NCBI GenBank assembly: GCA_003439945.1
Contig: QVRM01002478.1
Span: 1 to 64,000 of the forward strand
DNA: 64,000 nucleotides
Direction: 5' to 3'
Origin: Dermanyssus gallinae
Lineage: Eukaryota > Arthropoda > Arachnida > Mesostigmata > Dermanyssidae
This document shows positions 23,554 to 34,146 of the stretch, in pieces; within the stretch, counting starts at the first letter, position 1, and the number at the start of each line of letters is the position of its first letter. Position numbers and translations under genes: made by a program. The notes below the pieces were generated by a model. That model ran no database searches, had not been told where the DNA came from, and worked only from the letters and a program-made list of their open reading frames with translations.

Positions 23554-23712
23554 ATGGTGGGTGTTGCTTGAATTGAAGCCGGCCTTGCTAATGTTTGCCA
23601 TTTCCGTTACTCGGTCGAAATGCTGCACGAGGTCCGTGGCTAAAATGACCTGCTCAATGGTCTCATTCACCACCATCTTCTCTTCGGGTGACACATTCTC
23701 CAGGATGTCGTT
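23554..23712 (-). CDS. PDE2-like exon: ILATDL region
   Basis: 159 nt, donor GTAAGTGC. It encodes 53 residues including IEQVILATDLVQHFDRV. It differs from the block B exon at 5 positions, three of them amino-acid changes clustered near the start. An alternative acceptor 2 nt upstream is possible. Confidence 0.8.
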
Positions 23713-23781
23713 CTCTATACAATATGATAAAAAAATTAAACATATGATATATATGATAAATATATATGAAAAAAAAAAAAA

Positions 23782-23786
<5 letters not shown>

Positions 23787-23834
<48 letters not shown>
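23787..23834. repeat. (TA)n microsatellite after an A-rich run
   Basis: A run of A at 23,770-23,786 followed by TA repeats, within an intron of the phosphodiesterase copy. Confidence 0.9.
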
Positions 23835-23836
<2 letters not shown>

Positions 23837-24419
23837 CATCTGGATGGTTATTTCTTTCTAAAGTGACTTGTATTGCTTACCAAAAATCTCTAGCACGCGA
23901 CGCGTCCAATCAAGATGATACTTCTCAAGCAGCGAAGGTACCTACAAATAGAGCGTAACAGATACACAATAAAGCGCAGCTCGAAGCCCACATTACACAT
24001 GCAACTGGCTATGAACTCGTTATATCTACGAAACAAATTGTTATGTATACTTTATTTTTGCCAAGCTCACACGAATGCTAGCCGGATGACGTTTTAGTTC
24101 TTAGCACCAAATGCTATACCTGATCTGTATACAATTTTGTTCTAATACAATTTACTGACAACATACATTGAGTTAGTAAATATGATACTTCGTAAACTGC
24201 ATGTTTTAAACTTAATAGGCTATTTTCTTTTGAACCAAAGTATACATCTATAGTATCAACACACTATTTCCGCTTAACGAGCGTTAATTTGTGTCTTTAC
24301 TGTTTTTTCTATAAGTTTAAAATGATTACCATGTCATTACCGAAATAACTCATCCGTCATCGGAACCAGGCATTCATCACATCGCTGTGAAAAATTGTCG
24401 TAAGTTTTCATGTGTGGTT

Positions 24420-24600
24420 CCTGCGGTCTGACTGACTTCGCTTTACTCCGACCACGATCCTATTGTCGTTATGCTTAGGAGACATCCGCATCACAGTCTT
24501 CCTAAAGAGTTACGTTCTACACGGCGACATGGCGGAGCTTCCGTATTTGTCTGTTTGCTAGTCGTTTACAGAGCATTTATCGAGGGGCTTTAGGGCTTAA
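24420..24600 (+). mobile_element. LINE endonuclease fragment
   Basis: Translation contains LTSLYSDHDPIVVMLRRHPH. The SDHDPI stretch is the C-terminal catalytic motif of the APE-type endonuclease of non-LTR retrotransposons. It lies about 1.9 kb upstream of the RT fragment at 26,360 in the same orientation and may belong to the same interrupted element. The same fragment occurs at 60,740-60,915. Confidence 0.5.
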
Positions 24601-26091
24601 AATACATTTACGTACGACTGAGCAAAAGCATACAGGGATTGGCTATCTCCAGAACATGCTCACACTCAGACAGAGTGGGACTCAGTCACCAACAGCAAGT
24701 CTCACCAGCAAGCCTTGGCGCTTGGCAAGAGTCGAGCCGTAGGCTTAAGACAATACCCACTAAAACCCTACATATATGCACGAGAGTGCCTACATATATG
24801 TATCCCCTTTAAGATGACCCTCCGGCCTGGGGGATCCTTGACCAAAAAGAGTAACTACGCACAGGCGGCGGGGAAGTCTCGGAAGCTTTAAATCATTATG
24901 TCTTGCTTGTCGAGTCGCGTGGTGCAAGCGACTCTCTTACGCTTTCCACAAGTCTTCTCCTTCCGGCATCTTACTTGGCCTTCATAATATGGTGAATAGG
25001 CCCTGCAGCCGCGTCCTAACTGTTGACCGACGTGAGCATGTGTGCAACTAGCCTTCCCAGAGTGTCCTTTCTGGGCATGCCTCGTCTGGTTTTGGTCCAT
25101 GCGGCGCATCTCAGGAAATGATAAATACATCGGCACACGCTTGTCCGCTCGTTTATATAGTTAATCTATACATCAAGACTGGTTCGTTTCCAACTAGTAG
25201 ACAACCGTTCGTCTAACGCCTGCGTCTATTTAGGCACTCTTTCTCGAAAAATTCGATCAGCTTGTCTGTAAGGGAATTTTCGAAAGTAGTTAAGCAAAAT
25301 ATGACCAAGATGCATTTAAGCAACTATATATAAATGTATACATGTAAAGCTACACATTGTTACATATGTGTACATTTGTGTGAACATGTGAACTGTGTGT
25401 GTGCAGACTAGTGTAAATGTGTGACCTATGTGTGTATATTTGTAGACTGAGAAACTCCTTTTACCAATCATTTACGAAAAACAGTATTTACGGTACACGC
25501 CTTGCTTTAAGTGGACACTAGAGCTTCCTCTAAATTGCTTATCGTACTGCAGCATTCACTCTTCACCGAGATCATCTTGCAGCAACATTTTTCTCACGAT
25601 TACCGTTGTGACCCCTTAATGTGATGGTATACAGTACCCACTCTGTCAGTGACCTACTTGTCGGGACTACTTTACATCGCCCATCCAGTCTATGTGTGTT
25701 GCAACCCAAAAACTCAACTATATCAGGCTTTATCAGGTTATAATTGATCCAGTGAGTGCGGATATCTAGAATGTCGCACGTCTCCTCCGTCATCAGCTGG
25801 GCGCCCAGCGACGGGCTTTCGCAATCAGAGCCGTCGAGATCTTACGTTTTTCATCGTATCCTTCTCCACGTCGCCACTCGTCGTAGTTTATTGCCAGACT
25901 CTCTAGTTAATGTTACGAAGTGGGGTGCTTGCTGCTAGTTCTTGCTCTATTTGTAGGCGAACTGGGCAGATGTTGCAGCTGCCGACCACACCATAGGTTC
26001 CCATAAATACACGTTTTTACATCCGTACAAGTTTATGAGCTTTTGCGGCGGTTTGTTCTTCTTTACACCAGCGCGACTTACATTAAAATAC
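24601..26091. other. intronic DNA with frames of unknown meaning
   Basis: Minus-strand open frames at 24,888-25,136 and 25,572-25,793 stay open in block B (61,213-61,434 and 61,728-61,979), but I recognise no domain and see no clear splice context. They are likely chance survivors in a recent duplication. Confidence 0.35.
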
Positions 26092-26148
26092 ATTATGGGC
26101 ATCCTCAGCATTGCACATGGCCACGTGCTCTGTGACTTCGTGTGCACC
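26092..26148 (-). CDS. tentative small PDE2-like exon
   Basis: 57 nt, phase 0 both sides, encoding GAHEVTEHVAMCNAEDAHN. It fits the ExHHxAxA segment expected between the neighbouring exons in position and length. The acceptor (GTGCCCAG) is acceptable, but the donor GTATTT is weak. The frame and both splice dinucleotides are conserved at 62,241-62,297. Confidence 0.45.
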
Positions 26149-26359
26149 CTGGGCACTGCATACTTTATACTGAACGCCAAACCTTAACTAGTATACTAAT
26201 CATCGACTTATATGCAGCGAACAGAAAATGTGGAACTGAATTTTAACATTCCTGCAGTATTTTTTGTAATTTTCATGTTTTGTTTCATGATTAGCTGTCC
26301 TGTTAGGCATATTTGTTATCTTCATCAGCCTGGCTAAACTGATACAAATCGAATTCAAA

Positions 26360-27970
26360 TTCCGACACGTTCCGGTCGGTTTGACCAGCGGCCTTCAGAG
26401 CTGCGAGAGATCGAGACTAAAGCACAAAGATAGACAGTGGCGGAACAGAGAAAGCACCGAGGCCAAGCGAGCTCAAATCCGGCTAAACGAACTTTGCAAG
26501 TCTTACCCCACAATGAATTCTCTGCTAGCCTCAGCGAGATTCCTGTACAGAAGGACTCTTAAGCACGCGAAAGCTGCATTTCAAAGGCTCCGCGAACAAA
26601 AACTACTAATGCATTTTAAAAGATCCAAACAACTGGACGCTCAACGCGCGCCTTATATCTGGCTACGTCACGGAGCGCCAACCAGGTCCACATGTCCAGT
26701 AAAGCCAGATCCTCTGCAGTCGCACTTCAGGAATGTCTTGGCGGCCAAGGATACGATTCCAACGCACACCCCTCAATATACCAGTGTATGGTCCGAGGTA
26801 GACGAGCTCTTGCGAGATGAGTTAGAGAAAGACTTCTCAATTGCAGAGGTTTATAAAGCCATCGCTGATCTGCCTACACGGAAGGCTTGCGGGCTCGACG
26901 ACATTTATAACGAACACCTGAAGTCAGCCCTCGTACTTACTCCGCAGTGGACATTCCTCTTCTAGAACTCCTCAGAGATATTTTACAGAAGAATATGATC
27001 TCAATCGACGACGGGGTAGTGAAACGCTATAGTCTCGAGCAGACGACGGGGTTCGCACAATATCAGTCCGCTGCTATTCGCGGTCTTCATAAGCGATCTA
27101 CCTTTACGGATCACCACGAGCCATCCGCTCCTCAAAGTCATTCTATACGCTGACGATCTGGTGATGTTTAGTACGAGCAGACGCCATTTGCAGCAAGCAA
27201 TAGTCACAATGGCGAGGTACGTCAGCGAGGTTGGTCTTACCATCAACAACAGTAAAAGTGAGGCGCTCAAATTCCGCAGAGGAGGTCGTCTGGCTGCTAG
27301 CGACGAACTCTGCCTGGCGGGTGCGCCAGTCAAGTATGTAAATTCCTTTACATACCTTGGCATAACTCTCACCACAACAGGGAGTGCGTTTTGCCTGCAC
27401 GTTGAACAACGGGTCAGAAAGGCTCTGATTGCGTCAACAACAATCGAAGAGCCCCAGAAGCTCTCCATCGGCACCGCTTTGCGCCTATTCCATCGCAAAG
27501 TCGCGCCAACGGCTACATACGGAGTGCAGCTTATATGACAACACATCAAAATTAACGACCTCGCAACGCTGGAGAGAGTTTCCCCCCACATTTTTAAAGC
27601 GAGTTCTGGGCCTGCACTCCTCCGATCGCAACCGCCTAGTTTATGTACTTACAGGGACCTCGCTATTCGCAGAAGATAAACGGAAGATGTATGGGCTGCA
27701 GGAGGCAGAGGCATACAAGGCGTTCATTCAGCTTCAGCAGGACAAACTGGCCGACATAGATCCTGATGTCTTCATAACACCTGCAATGACTGACGACGCG
27801 TGGAAAGGGCCCGACTGACCGAATCGCCATGTGATAGTGCGTTTTTCGGTACACAGCTACCACCACCACTAATGCAGTGCAAAAGGCTTCTACGACCCCG
27901 ATGTTGACTGCAGATGTAAATATTGTCATACCGAATGCTCTAGATATCATGGTCTTGTTTGTAGGAACAT
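26360..27970 (+). mobile_element. non-LTR retrotransposon fragment with C-terminal zinc motif
   Basis: The frame carries a linker, then ACGLDDIYNEHLK (RT motif resembling KAPGPDGIPNEFLK), an internal deletion, VILYADDLVMFS with the catalytic YADD, and NSFTYLGITL. It ends in a Cys/His motif DCRCKYCHTECSRYHGLVC. Frameshifts separate these parts, so it is dead. It is shared with block B (62,480-63,850) and so predates the duplication. It lies within the phosphodiesterase intron on the opposite strand. Confidence 0.8.
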
Positions 27971-27990
27971 TGGGTCTCTAAATCAGTTGA

Positions 27991-28677
27991 AACATAACAG
28001 TAAATTGGTGCAAAGAGAACAGGCTAACAATCAACATAGATAAAACAAAAGTCCTTCGCTTTAGCCGAGGAGGGGCATACGCCGCAGCCGACCGCCGCAT
28101 CAAAATTAATGGCATTGCATTAGAGATTGTCAACCACTTTTCTTATCTCGGCGTTACACTGACACCAAGACTCTCTTTTAGCAGACATGTCGAAAAAATA
28201 CTAGCCAAGGCGACAGCTACTGTTACGGACTACCTCTTAGTGAAGCCGTACTCACAGTATATAGGGAGTTTCGGGAGATACGCAACGTGAAGTTTGCGAC
28301 CAATAAATATACAGACGGACCAGCGTTTTGCTCGGACAAATGGAAGAGAGGAGCCCAGAAGAACCGAGCACTAATTTGTCGAGTGACATGGCACGGATAC
28401 CATCACCACATGTGCTTGAGTGGACAGTGTTTTGAGGTCGATGGTTGTGTGTGTAGATTTTGTGAAATTTGTGATATTGATAGATACCATATACTTGGGG
28501 GAAGGGTATTTTAATACACATATATTAATCAATTTATATTACAATCCTACCATATACTTGTGTGCACTGAAATAGACACAACGTCACTACAATCTCGTAC
28601 ACGCTATATATGATCAGTGTAGACTTTGCATAACATTAGATGTATACTGCTACCAATATTATGGTGAATAAAAAAAA
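27991..28677 (+). mobile_element. 5'-truncated LINE insertion with target-site duplication
   Basis: Present only in block A. It is flanked by AATCAGTTGA at 27,981-27,990 and 28,678-28,687 and ends in a pure A run. The body encodes the end of an RT ORF (TKVLRFSRGG, FSYLGVTL) and a terminal Cys/His motif (VCRFCEICDIDRYH) close to that at 54,160-54,215. Block B shows the intact empty site at 63,855-63,865. Confidence 0.85.
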
Positions 28678-28707
28678 AATCAGTTGACCCGTTTAATGTC
28701 ATCATAA

Positions 28708-28912
28708 CTTTGCATATTGTATATGTCTATATTCTATATTTTTTACAATTATTGAGCTCTTGACGTCGAGCCAATATACGCGCGAGCAACACCAAGGGAC
28801 GAGCGGGGGGAAAATCTTTCAAAATTCGAAGCTACATTTATTTAGGAATTTCGCAATTTTATCTTCTCTATGGATTTAGTCGTTTTCTATTGTATTCTCA
28901 ACACTGCTACAG
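28708..28912. other. segment absent from block B
   Basis: About 205 bp lie between CATAAC and GCTGCGAGG, which are joined directly in block B at 63,887. It has no transposon ends, so it may be a deletion in B. Confidence 0.5.
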
Positions 28913-29487
28913 CTGCGAGGTCTGAACGCAATATTGCAATTATTTTAAAGAATTACTTGACTCTATGGCGCCTGTAAATTATTTGTATTATTAGTAATAT
29001 AAATATTATTGGCATTATTGATGTATTTTTTATTCATGCGTTACACATAAACAAATATTTACCCCATGTCGAAAAATATAACAAACACTGATGAACAAAG
29101 TATAAAAAGATTTTAAAGAATTATGCTTGAGATGTATTTTATCGTAACGACTGACGTATTTTTACATGTTGATTTAACGCAACAAAAATACATCATATCA
29201 ATCTAAAAAGTGTGATTTATTTAGATATTTATTTATAGTCAAATCAAAGAACTAAAGGACACCTGCTGACGACTGCCTAAAATCAGACCCGTCTATAAAA
29301 TTCGCTATTTATGCCAGGATTTAATGAGTTTACTTATTTAAAGTAAACTCATTAAAGGTAGCTATTCTTGGAACATCTTCGGCTTTGTCCGGCAAAACTA
29401 ATATTTTTACGTAGACCTTCTTCAACAACAAATCCTTGTAACAGCATAATATGATCAAGCACAAAACCTAAGTGGATCGATACTAAC

Positions 29488-29602
29488 CTGGAAGCGGTTT
29501 GCAATCTTGCTGTTGGTAAGCTTTTGGAAGTTCGACGTAGTTCCCGGATGACCAAGATCGTGACAAAACGCGGCGATTAGAAAGCCCATTGCCCGCGCAT
29601 CG
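29488..29602 (-). CDS. PDE2-like exon: HD metal-binding motif
   Basis: 115 nt, acceptor ATTATTGCAG and donor GTTAGT. It encodes AFCHDLGHPGTTSNFQ. The His-Asp metal ligands are kept, but the usual HDxDH reads HDLGH and the following Asn of the signature is Ser. It joins in frame to the previous exon through a split Ser codon. Confidence 0.85.
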
Positions 29603-29696
29603 CTGCAATAATGGTTGTCAATCAATCATTCAGATTTTATTGAATAGCGTGCCCCCACACGTTGACAATCTGTCACATTTCGTTAAAAAAAACATG

Positions 29697-30855
29697 TACA
29701 GGGTGATTTGTTTCAAAATGTACTTCCTTCGAGGTTTGATAGAATTCGGCAAGAAAATATTTTTTTCCTATGGAGAGAGAACGCGGAAACGTTTTGTTTA
29801 GCAGTGCGGATGAAATGTATAAAAATCGTTATTCTGCCTTATTCTCTTCTACATAGCTGTACAAAATCTACGTTTGCGGGAAAACCAGTCCACACATGAA
29901 GGGACCAGTCATATCGGCGTGTTCGAAGGAAAATTCTGCGTAACGGCTGACACTTCACTAGCTTGCGTAGCATAAAGCGAATAGCCAGGTTGAGGTAAGT
30001 CATAAAAAGTCGATATGTCGTTATGTCTTACGATAACGTTTTTGTTGTAAAAAACCGTAAAAATTTTCCATTACGATTAAACATGTGTGTCCAAAGGACC
30101 AGTCTCACGCAGTAGCAAATTTAATTCCCACCATTTTCGTACTAAAGTGATGGTACAGCGTTACGTAGTTGTCAAGTAACAAAGCTTTTTTGATAGCCAT
30201 ATCGAAACCTAAGGCATGCATACTTACATAGGGTGTATGAGAAAGTTAAGTACAAATTCCGAGGTTTGGTAGAACTTGGCAAGAAAATATTTTTTTCTTA
30301 TGGAGGGAGGACGCGGAAGCGTTTTGTTTAGCAGTGAGGATGAAATGTATAAAAGTCGTTATTCTGCCTTATTCTCTTCTACATACCTGTACAAAATCTA
30401 CGTTTGCGGGAAAACTAGTCCACGCATGAAGGAACCAGTCATATCGGCGTGTTCGGAGGAAAATTCTGCGTAACGGCTGACACTTCACTAGCTTGCGTAG
30501 CATAAAGCGAATAGCCAGGTTGAGGTAAGTCATAAAAAGTCGATATGTCGTTATGTCTTACGATAACGTTTTTGTTGTAAAAAAAACCGTAAAATTTTTC
30601 CATTACGATTAAACATATATGTCCAAATGACCAGTCTCACGCAATAGCAAATTTAATGCCCACCATTTTCGTACTAAAGTGATGGTACTGCGTTACGTAG
30701 TTGTCAAGTAACAAAGCTTTTTCGATAGCCATATCGAAACCTAAGGCATGCATACTTACATAGGGTGTATGAGAAAGTTAAGTACAAATTCCGAGGTTTG
30801 GTAGAACTCGGAAAGAGAATAATTTTTCCTAGTGGAAGGAGGGGGCGAAAACGTC
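29697..30855 (+). repeat. tandem array of an approximately 534-bp repeat
   Basis: Two full units (starts about 29,697 and 30,230) and a short third (about 30,767) share GAGGTTTGGTAGAAC, TCGTTATTCTGCCTTATT and TCATAAAAAGTCGATATG. Each unit begins CAGGGTG or TAGGGTG next to TA. The units resemble a TA-target MITE that has become tandem. Any short open frame inside them is incidental. Confidence 0.75.
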
Positions 30856-30859
30856 TTGG

Positions 30860-31341
30860 CAAAATGTTACGGTTCTGAACGTGAAAACTTGCATGTAAAA
30901 CATAACAACTCTGACTGTCAAAAAAGCTTAGTTACTTGTCAACTACGTAACGCAGAATCATCAGTTTGGTACGAAAATGGTAGGCATTAAATTTGCTATT
31001 GAGTGAGAGTGGTCCTTTGGACGTACATTTTAGTCGTAATAAAAAAAAAATTACGATTTTCATGAAAAAGCGTTAACGTAACATATCGACTTTTTATGAC
31101 TTTCCTTAATCTGGCTATTCGCTTTTCACTACGCAAACTAATGAAGTATTCTCCGTGTAAGTAATTGTGCAGAATTTTTCTTCGAACATGCCGATATGAT
31201 TAGTTCCTTCATGCGTTCACTGGTTCTCCAGTAAACGTAGATTTCGCACAACTATGTAGGAGACAGAATAACTACTTTTATAAACTTGACTCTCTCTCCT
31301 AAACAAGACGTTTCCGCGTCCTCCCTCCATAGGAAAAAGTA
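30860..31341 (-). repeat. inverted copy of the 534-bp repeat
   Basis: Reads as the reverse complement of the preceding units, for example CATATCGACTTTTTATGACT and GAATAACTACTTTTATA. It forms an imperfect palindromic arrangement with 30,230-30,855. Confidence 0.65.
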
Positions 31342-31741
31342 TTGTGTTAAGAAACATTCTCGCGTAGCTGCGCTGAACCTCTGGTGTTGCGAATCAGCAC
31401 ATGTCATAAGTTTCCCCATGAACCGGGGGTCAGGGTTATGCCGTGTGTTTTCATTTGCACACTGCTGAGGATGCATACGGTCCTAAACTCCCGGTTTAAC
31501 AGTACAACACACAGATTGTCGTCCGGTCGGACGGAAGCTCTTAGAGGCCACAGCCGAGACCATATCGACCGCGATCCTCCGACAGAGCGCGCCATTGAAA
31601 TCACATAAAGGCAACGTCAAGATGATGTTGAGTGGCCAATGACACCCAGGAAATAACAATACAAGCAATTTTGTAAATATTTTATAGTTCGTATATTAGT
31701 AATTGTGATACCTGTACATCTCAATAATATTTACTTGCTAA

Positions 31742-31793
<52 letters not shown>
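31742..31793. repeat. (AAT)n microsatellite
   Basis: About 17 uninterrupted trinucleotide units in intronic DNA. Confidence 0.95.
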
Positions 31794-31798
<5 letters not shown>

Positions 31799-31860
31799 AT
31801 GTGTCAGAAAAGGTCAACAGGTCGCACTTATAAGTCAGTGAAGCTTCAAACCACCACTAC

Positions 31861-31983
31861 CTAAGCATGCTTTTGAGTCCTAGCTCTCTGGTGAGCAGAA
31901 AAGCAAAATGACCTGCGCTGAATCCGTGAGACCAGTTGTGGAACGGCACATCCTTGTAGCCCTCCTTGACATGGAGAACGAAG
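31861..31983 (-). CDS. PDE2-like exon: HNWxH metal-binding motif
   Basis: 123 nt, acceptor CTGACTTTCAG and donor GTAGTG. It encodes FVLHVKEGYKDVPFHNWSHG and onward. HNWSH is the conserved motif carrying the first metal/catalytic histidines of the phosphodiesterase family. Confidence 0.85.
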   Translation of the reverse strand, partial: LRSPCQGGLQGCAVPQLVSRIQRRSFCFSAHQRARTQKHA

Positions 31984-32213
31984 CTGAAAGTCAGAGCCAA
32001 CGCAATGCACACAGTCACGCAGCTCTACGACACAGGCGCACTTAATGTCGTCCCAGGCACGCCGGCGATGATATTGAATGCCAAAGATGAGTGTTGGCGT
32101 CGTTGTTGACAAAGATATAGACTGTATCTAACTTCAATGTTTTTTCATTTTGGCATTTTTACCACCAGGCTTATATATACTTTATCAATGCATTATGTTC
32201 ACTTTTGACCTAC

Positions 32214-32284
32214 CTGATCAGCTTTCGGCGATCTATGTGGAAGCGCGACGGGTAGCCGAGCTCGTCAAACATTGCAACCGTCGC
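32214..32284 (-). CDS. PDE2-like exon: start of the catalytic core
   Basis: 71 nt, acceptor TATCTATAG and donor GTAGGT, ending in phase 2. It encodes MFDELGYPSRFHIDRRKLI, matching the segment just before the metal-binding region of PDE2. The split serine codon joins in frame to the exon at 31,983. Confidence 0.75.
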
Positions 32285-32394
32285 CTATAGATAATCGCAC
32301 GTTTAGTTACGAGACGTAAATCCATATGAGTCTATATATAGTGCGTTTAAATCAATATGAAAAACATGCACACAAAGAAGAAAATCTGCATAAT

Positions 32395-33130
32395 CTGAAT
32401 GACACTCGGCGCAAGCTAGCGAAAGGTGAATAGCTAGATTAAGGAAAGTCATAAAAAGTCGAAATGTTCTTAAACCATACAATTTTGCCATTACGACCAG
32501 CAGTTAAAACTCAAATAATTATTCTCAATGGGGCGCAAAAAAAACACGTCAACACGGTAGCTGTGAACAGCTGATTACAACAATACCGAAAGGTGATGTA
32601 TTAATAAATAATAATTATTCTCAATAGCAAACATAATGCTCATAATTTTCGTACCAAAACAGATCAAAAAGCTAGTAAGTATGCATGTCTTCGCTTTTAA
32701 TAATGCTGTCGAAAAATTTTAGTTACTTGGCAAGTACGTAAGACAGCACATCATTTGGTATAAAAATGGCGTTCATGAAATTTGGTCGTAATGTCAACAT
32801 TTTGCGGTTCTGCACGTGAAAGCTTCAACGTAAGATATAACAGCATATTAACTTGCTATGACATTTCCTAATTTGGCTATTCGCTTTTCGCTAGCTTGCG
32901 GCATTTAGATTATGCAGGATTTTCCGATGAATACGTCTGTATGATTGGTTCTTATATGCATTGACTGGTTCTCCCGCGAAAGCAGATTTTGTACATGGAG
33001 CGAAAAAAAGGCAGAATAACACCTTTTATAAATGATTCATTCTCACTCCTAAACAAACTGTTTCTGCCTCCTGCTTCTATTGGGAAAAATATTTTCTTAC
33101 CGAGGTATACTAAACCTTAAAATAAGTACA
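32395..33130. repeat. two diverged copies of the 534-bp repeat in opposite orientation
   Basis: A forward piece lies at about 32,400-32,500 (AAGTCATAAAAAGTCGAAAT) and an inverted copy at about 32,640-33,130 (CTGGTTCTCCCGCGAAAGC, ACCGAGGTATACTAAACC). The outer end abuts a TA tract at 33,152. Confidence 0.55.
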
Positions 33131-33169
33131 TACGGTTATGATAGACCCTATATATATATATATATATAT

Positions 33170-33303
33170 ATAAATAGGGAGAGAGAGGGGAGGAAGAGGG
33201 GGGAGGGGGATAATTTCTTAGTAGGATATGAAGTGTACTAAGCTAGAATTAGGTTCTGGCTAAGAAATTATCCCCCTCCCCCCTCTTCCTCCCCTCTCTC
33301 TCC

Positions 33304-33339
<36 letters not shown>

Positions 33340-33418
33340 GGAGAGAGAGGGGAGGAAGAGGGGGGGGGGGATAATTTCTTAGCCAGAACCTAATTCTAGC
33401 TTAGTACACTTCATATCC
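33170..33418. repeat. near-perfect palindrome with an extra third arm
   Basis: 33,224-33,320 and 33,321-33,418 are inverse complements centred in a TA run, differing by about one base in the poly-G stretch. The inner 50 bp of the right arm recurs once more in direct orientation at 33,170-33,220. Arms contain the purine-rich GAGAGAGAGGGGAGGAAG. Confidence 0.9.
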
Positions 33419-33460
33419 GACGCCTCGCCTGAAGCATACAGAGTCAGGCTTGCTACTTAC

Positions 33461-33610
33461 GAGCACGGTCAAATCAGGATTATCGATCTTTCTCGGACAG
33501 CCCTCGAAGAAGCCGAGGTGCTTTCGGAAGCGGTTCTCGCTGATGCTTAACGGGTACACGCCCGCCAGCTCGACGACTCGATCAACTTCGTGCCGAGGTA
33601 CATAGCTCGC
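33461..33610 (-). CDS. PDE2-like exon: GAF-catalytic linker
   Basis: 150 nt, phase 0 at both ends, acceptor AACCATAG and donor GTAAGT. It encodes 50 residues; VELAGVYPLSISENRFRKHL aligns with the helix that precedes the catalytic core in PDE2 proteins. The sequence is GC-richer than its surroundings. Confidence 0.7.
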
Positions 33611-34146
33611 CTATGGTTAATCAACCGTGGCGTAAATCATAGGGCATGATACGTTAGCTTAGGGTCTACGTCCACGTTCAACAGTCCACGATACGTTGGC
33701 ATGCATTGGCAGATGGTCGGAATCATAAGAAACTTGAAAAACAAACACCCGAATTGAAGCGTTTTGCTCATTCGACGAATACTACTGGTCGCACGAAACT
33801 AATTATCTAACCACGTCACCAAGCCATCTCGTCGATAGCACAAGTGCGACTGATTTGCACTGAAGATGCAAACGAGTTTAAAATAGTTTTAGCCTAATTT
33901 GGATGTATATGGTAACGAAACTACGTCGACCTGTTTCTGGTTCTTTGTTTAAGAGTAGATGCGCGTTTCCGGTGAAGACATGGAGTTCCACAAACTTTCA
34001 AGAAACTTACTAAAAAATTACAAAATTAAAAAAGAAACTTACAAAATTGAAGTTATCCATTCTTGGAAGTTTCTATCCAAACTGACTTGTGGATTAGTGT
34101 AATAACCAGCTCAAAGGTGAGCAGCCGATGCGATCTGGACGCTTAC

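Larger units (their letters stand above)
3685..29030 (+). repeat. duplicated block A
   Basis: Collinear with 39,925-64,000. Correspondences (approximate): 3,685-4,915 with 39,925-41,117; 6,362-6,402 with 41,114-41,157; 9,760-11,350 with 41,160-42,610; 11,505-13,000 with 42,610-44,090; 14,725-15,567 with 44,981-46,296; 15,605-16,105 with 47,575-48,085; 16,745-19,105 with 48,090-50,502; 19,118-19,650 with 52,088-52,640; 21,862-28,707 with 58,025-63,888; 28,913-29,020 with the right edge. Breaks between segments are mostly recognisable insertions or deletions. The matches are seen directly; the ends are approximate. Confidence 0.9.
22610..33610 (-). pseudogene. PDE2-like phosphodiesterase, block A copy, broken and 3' truncated
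   Basis: Seven exons on the minus strand keep phase when joined: 33,461-33,610; 32,214-32,284; 31,861-31,983; 29,488-29,602; 26,092-26,148 (tentative); 23,554-23,712; 22,610-22,706. They encode the linker after a GAF domain and most of a class I cyclic nucleotide phosphodiesterase catalytic domain. The best family match is PDE2, from the spacing and from ILATDL and DLxDQT. Two lesions are visible. The last exon has a 2-nt deletion relative to block B, giving a TGA three codons later. The four following exons found in B have no counterpart here. Upstream exons are intact, so decay may be recent, or a chimeric shorter transcript may exist. GAF exons would lie further right. Confidence 0.75.

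Noticed and set aside
24888..25136. Conserved open frame kept in both blocks (61,213-61,434)
   Set aside because: No domain, start context or splice signals. Survival of an 80-codon frame in a recent duplication is not strong evidence of coding.
29340..29460. Minus-strand frame just downstream of the HD-motif exon, considered as a further phosphodiesterase exon
   Set aside because: Its translation does not fit the expected segment after the HD motif; the donor at 29,487 is good, so this is probably intron.
31742..31793. Regular repeat considered as a CRISPR-like array
   Set aside because: A simple AAT microsatellite without spacers in a eukaryotic genome.
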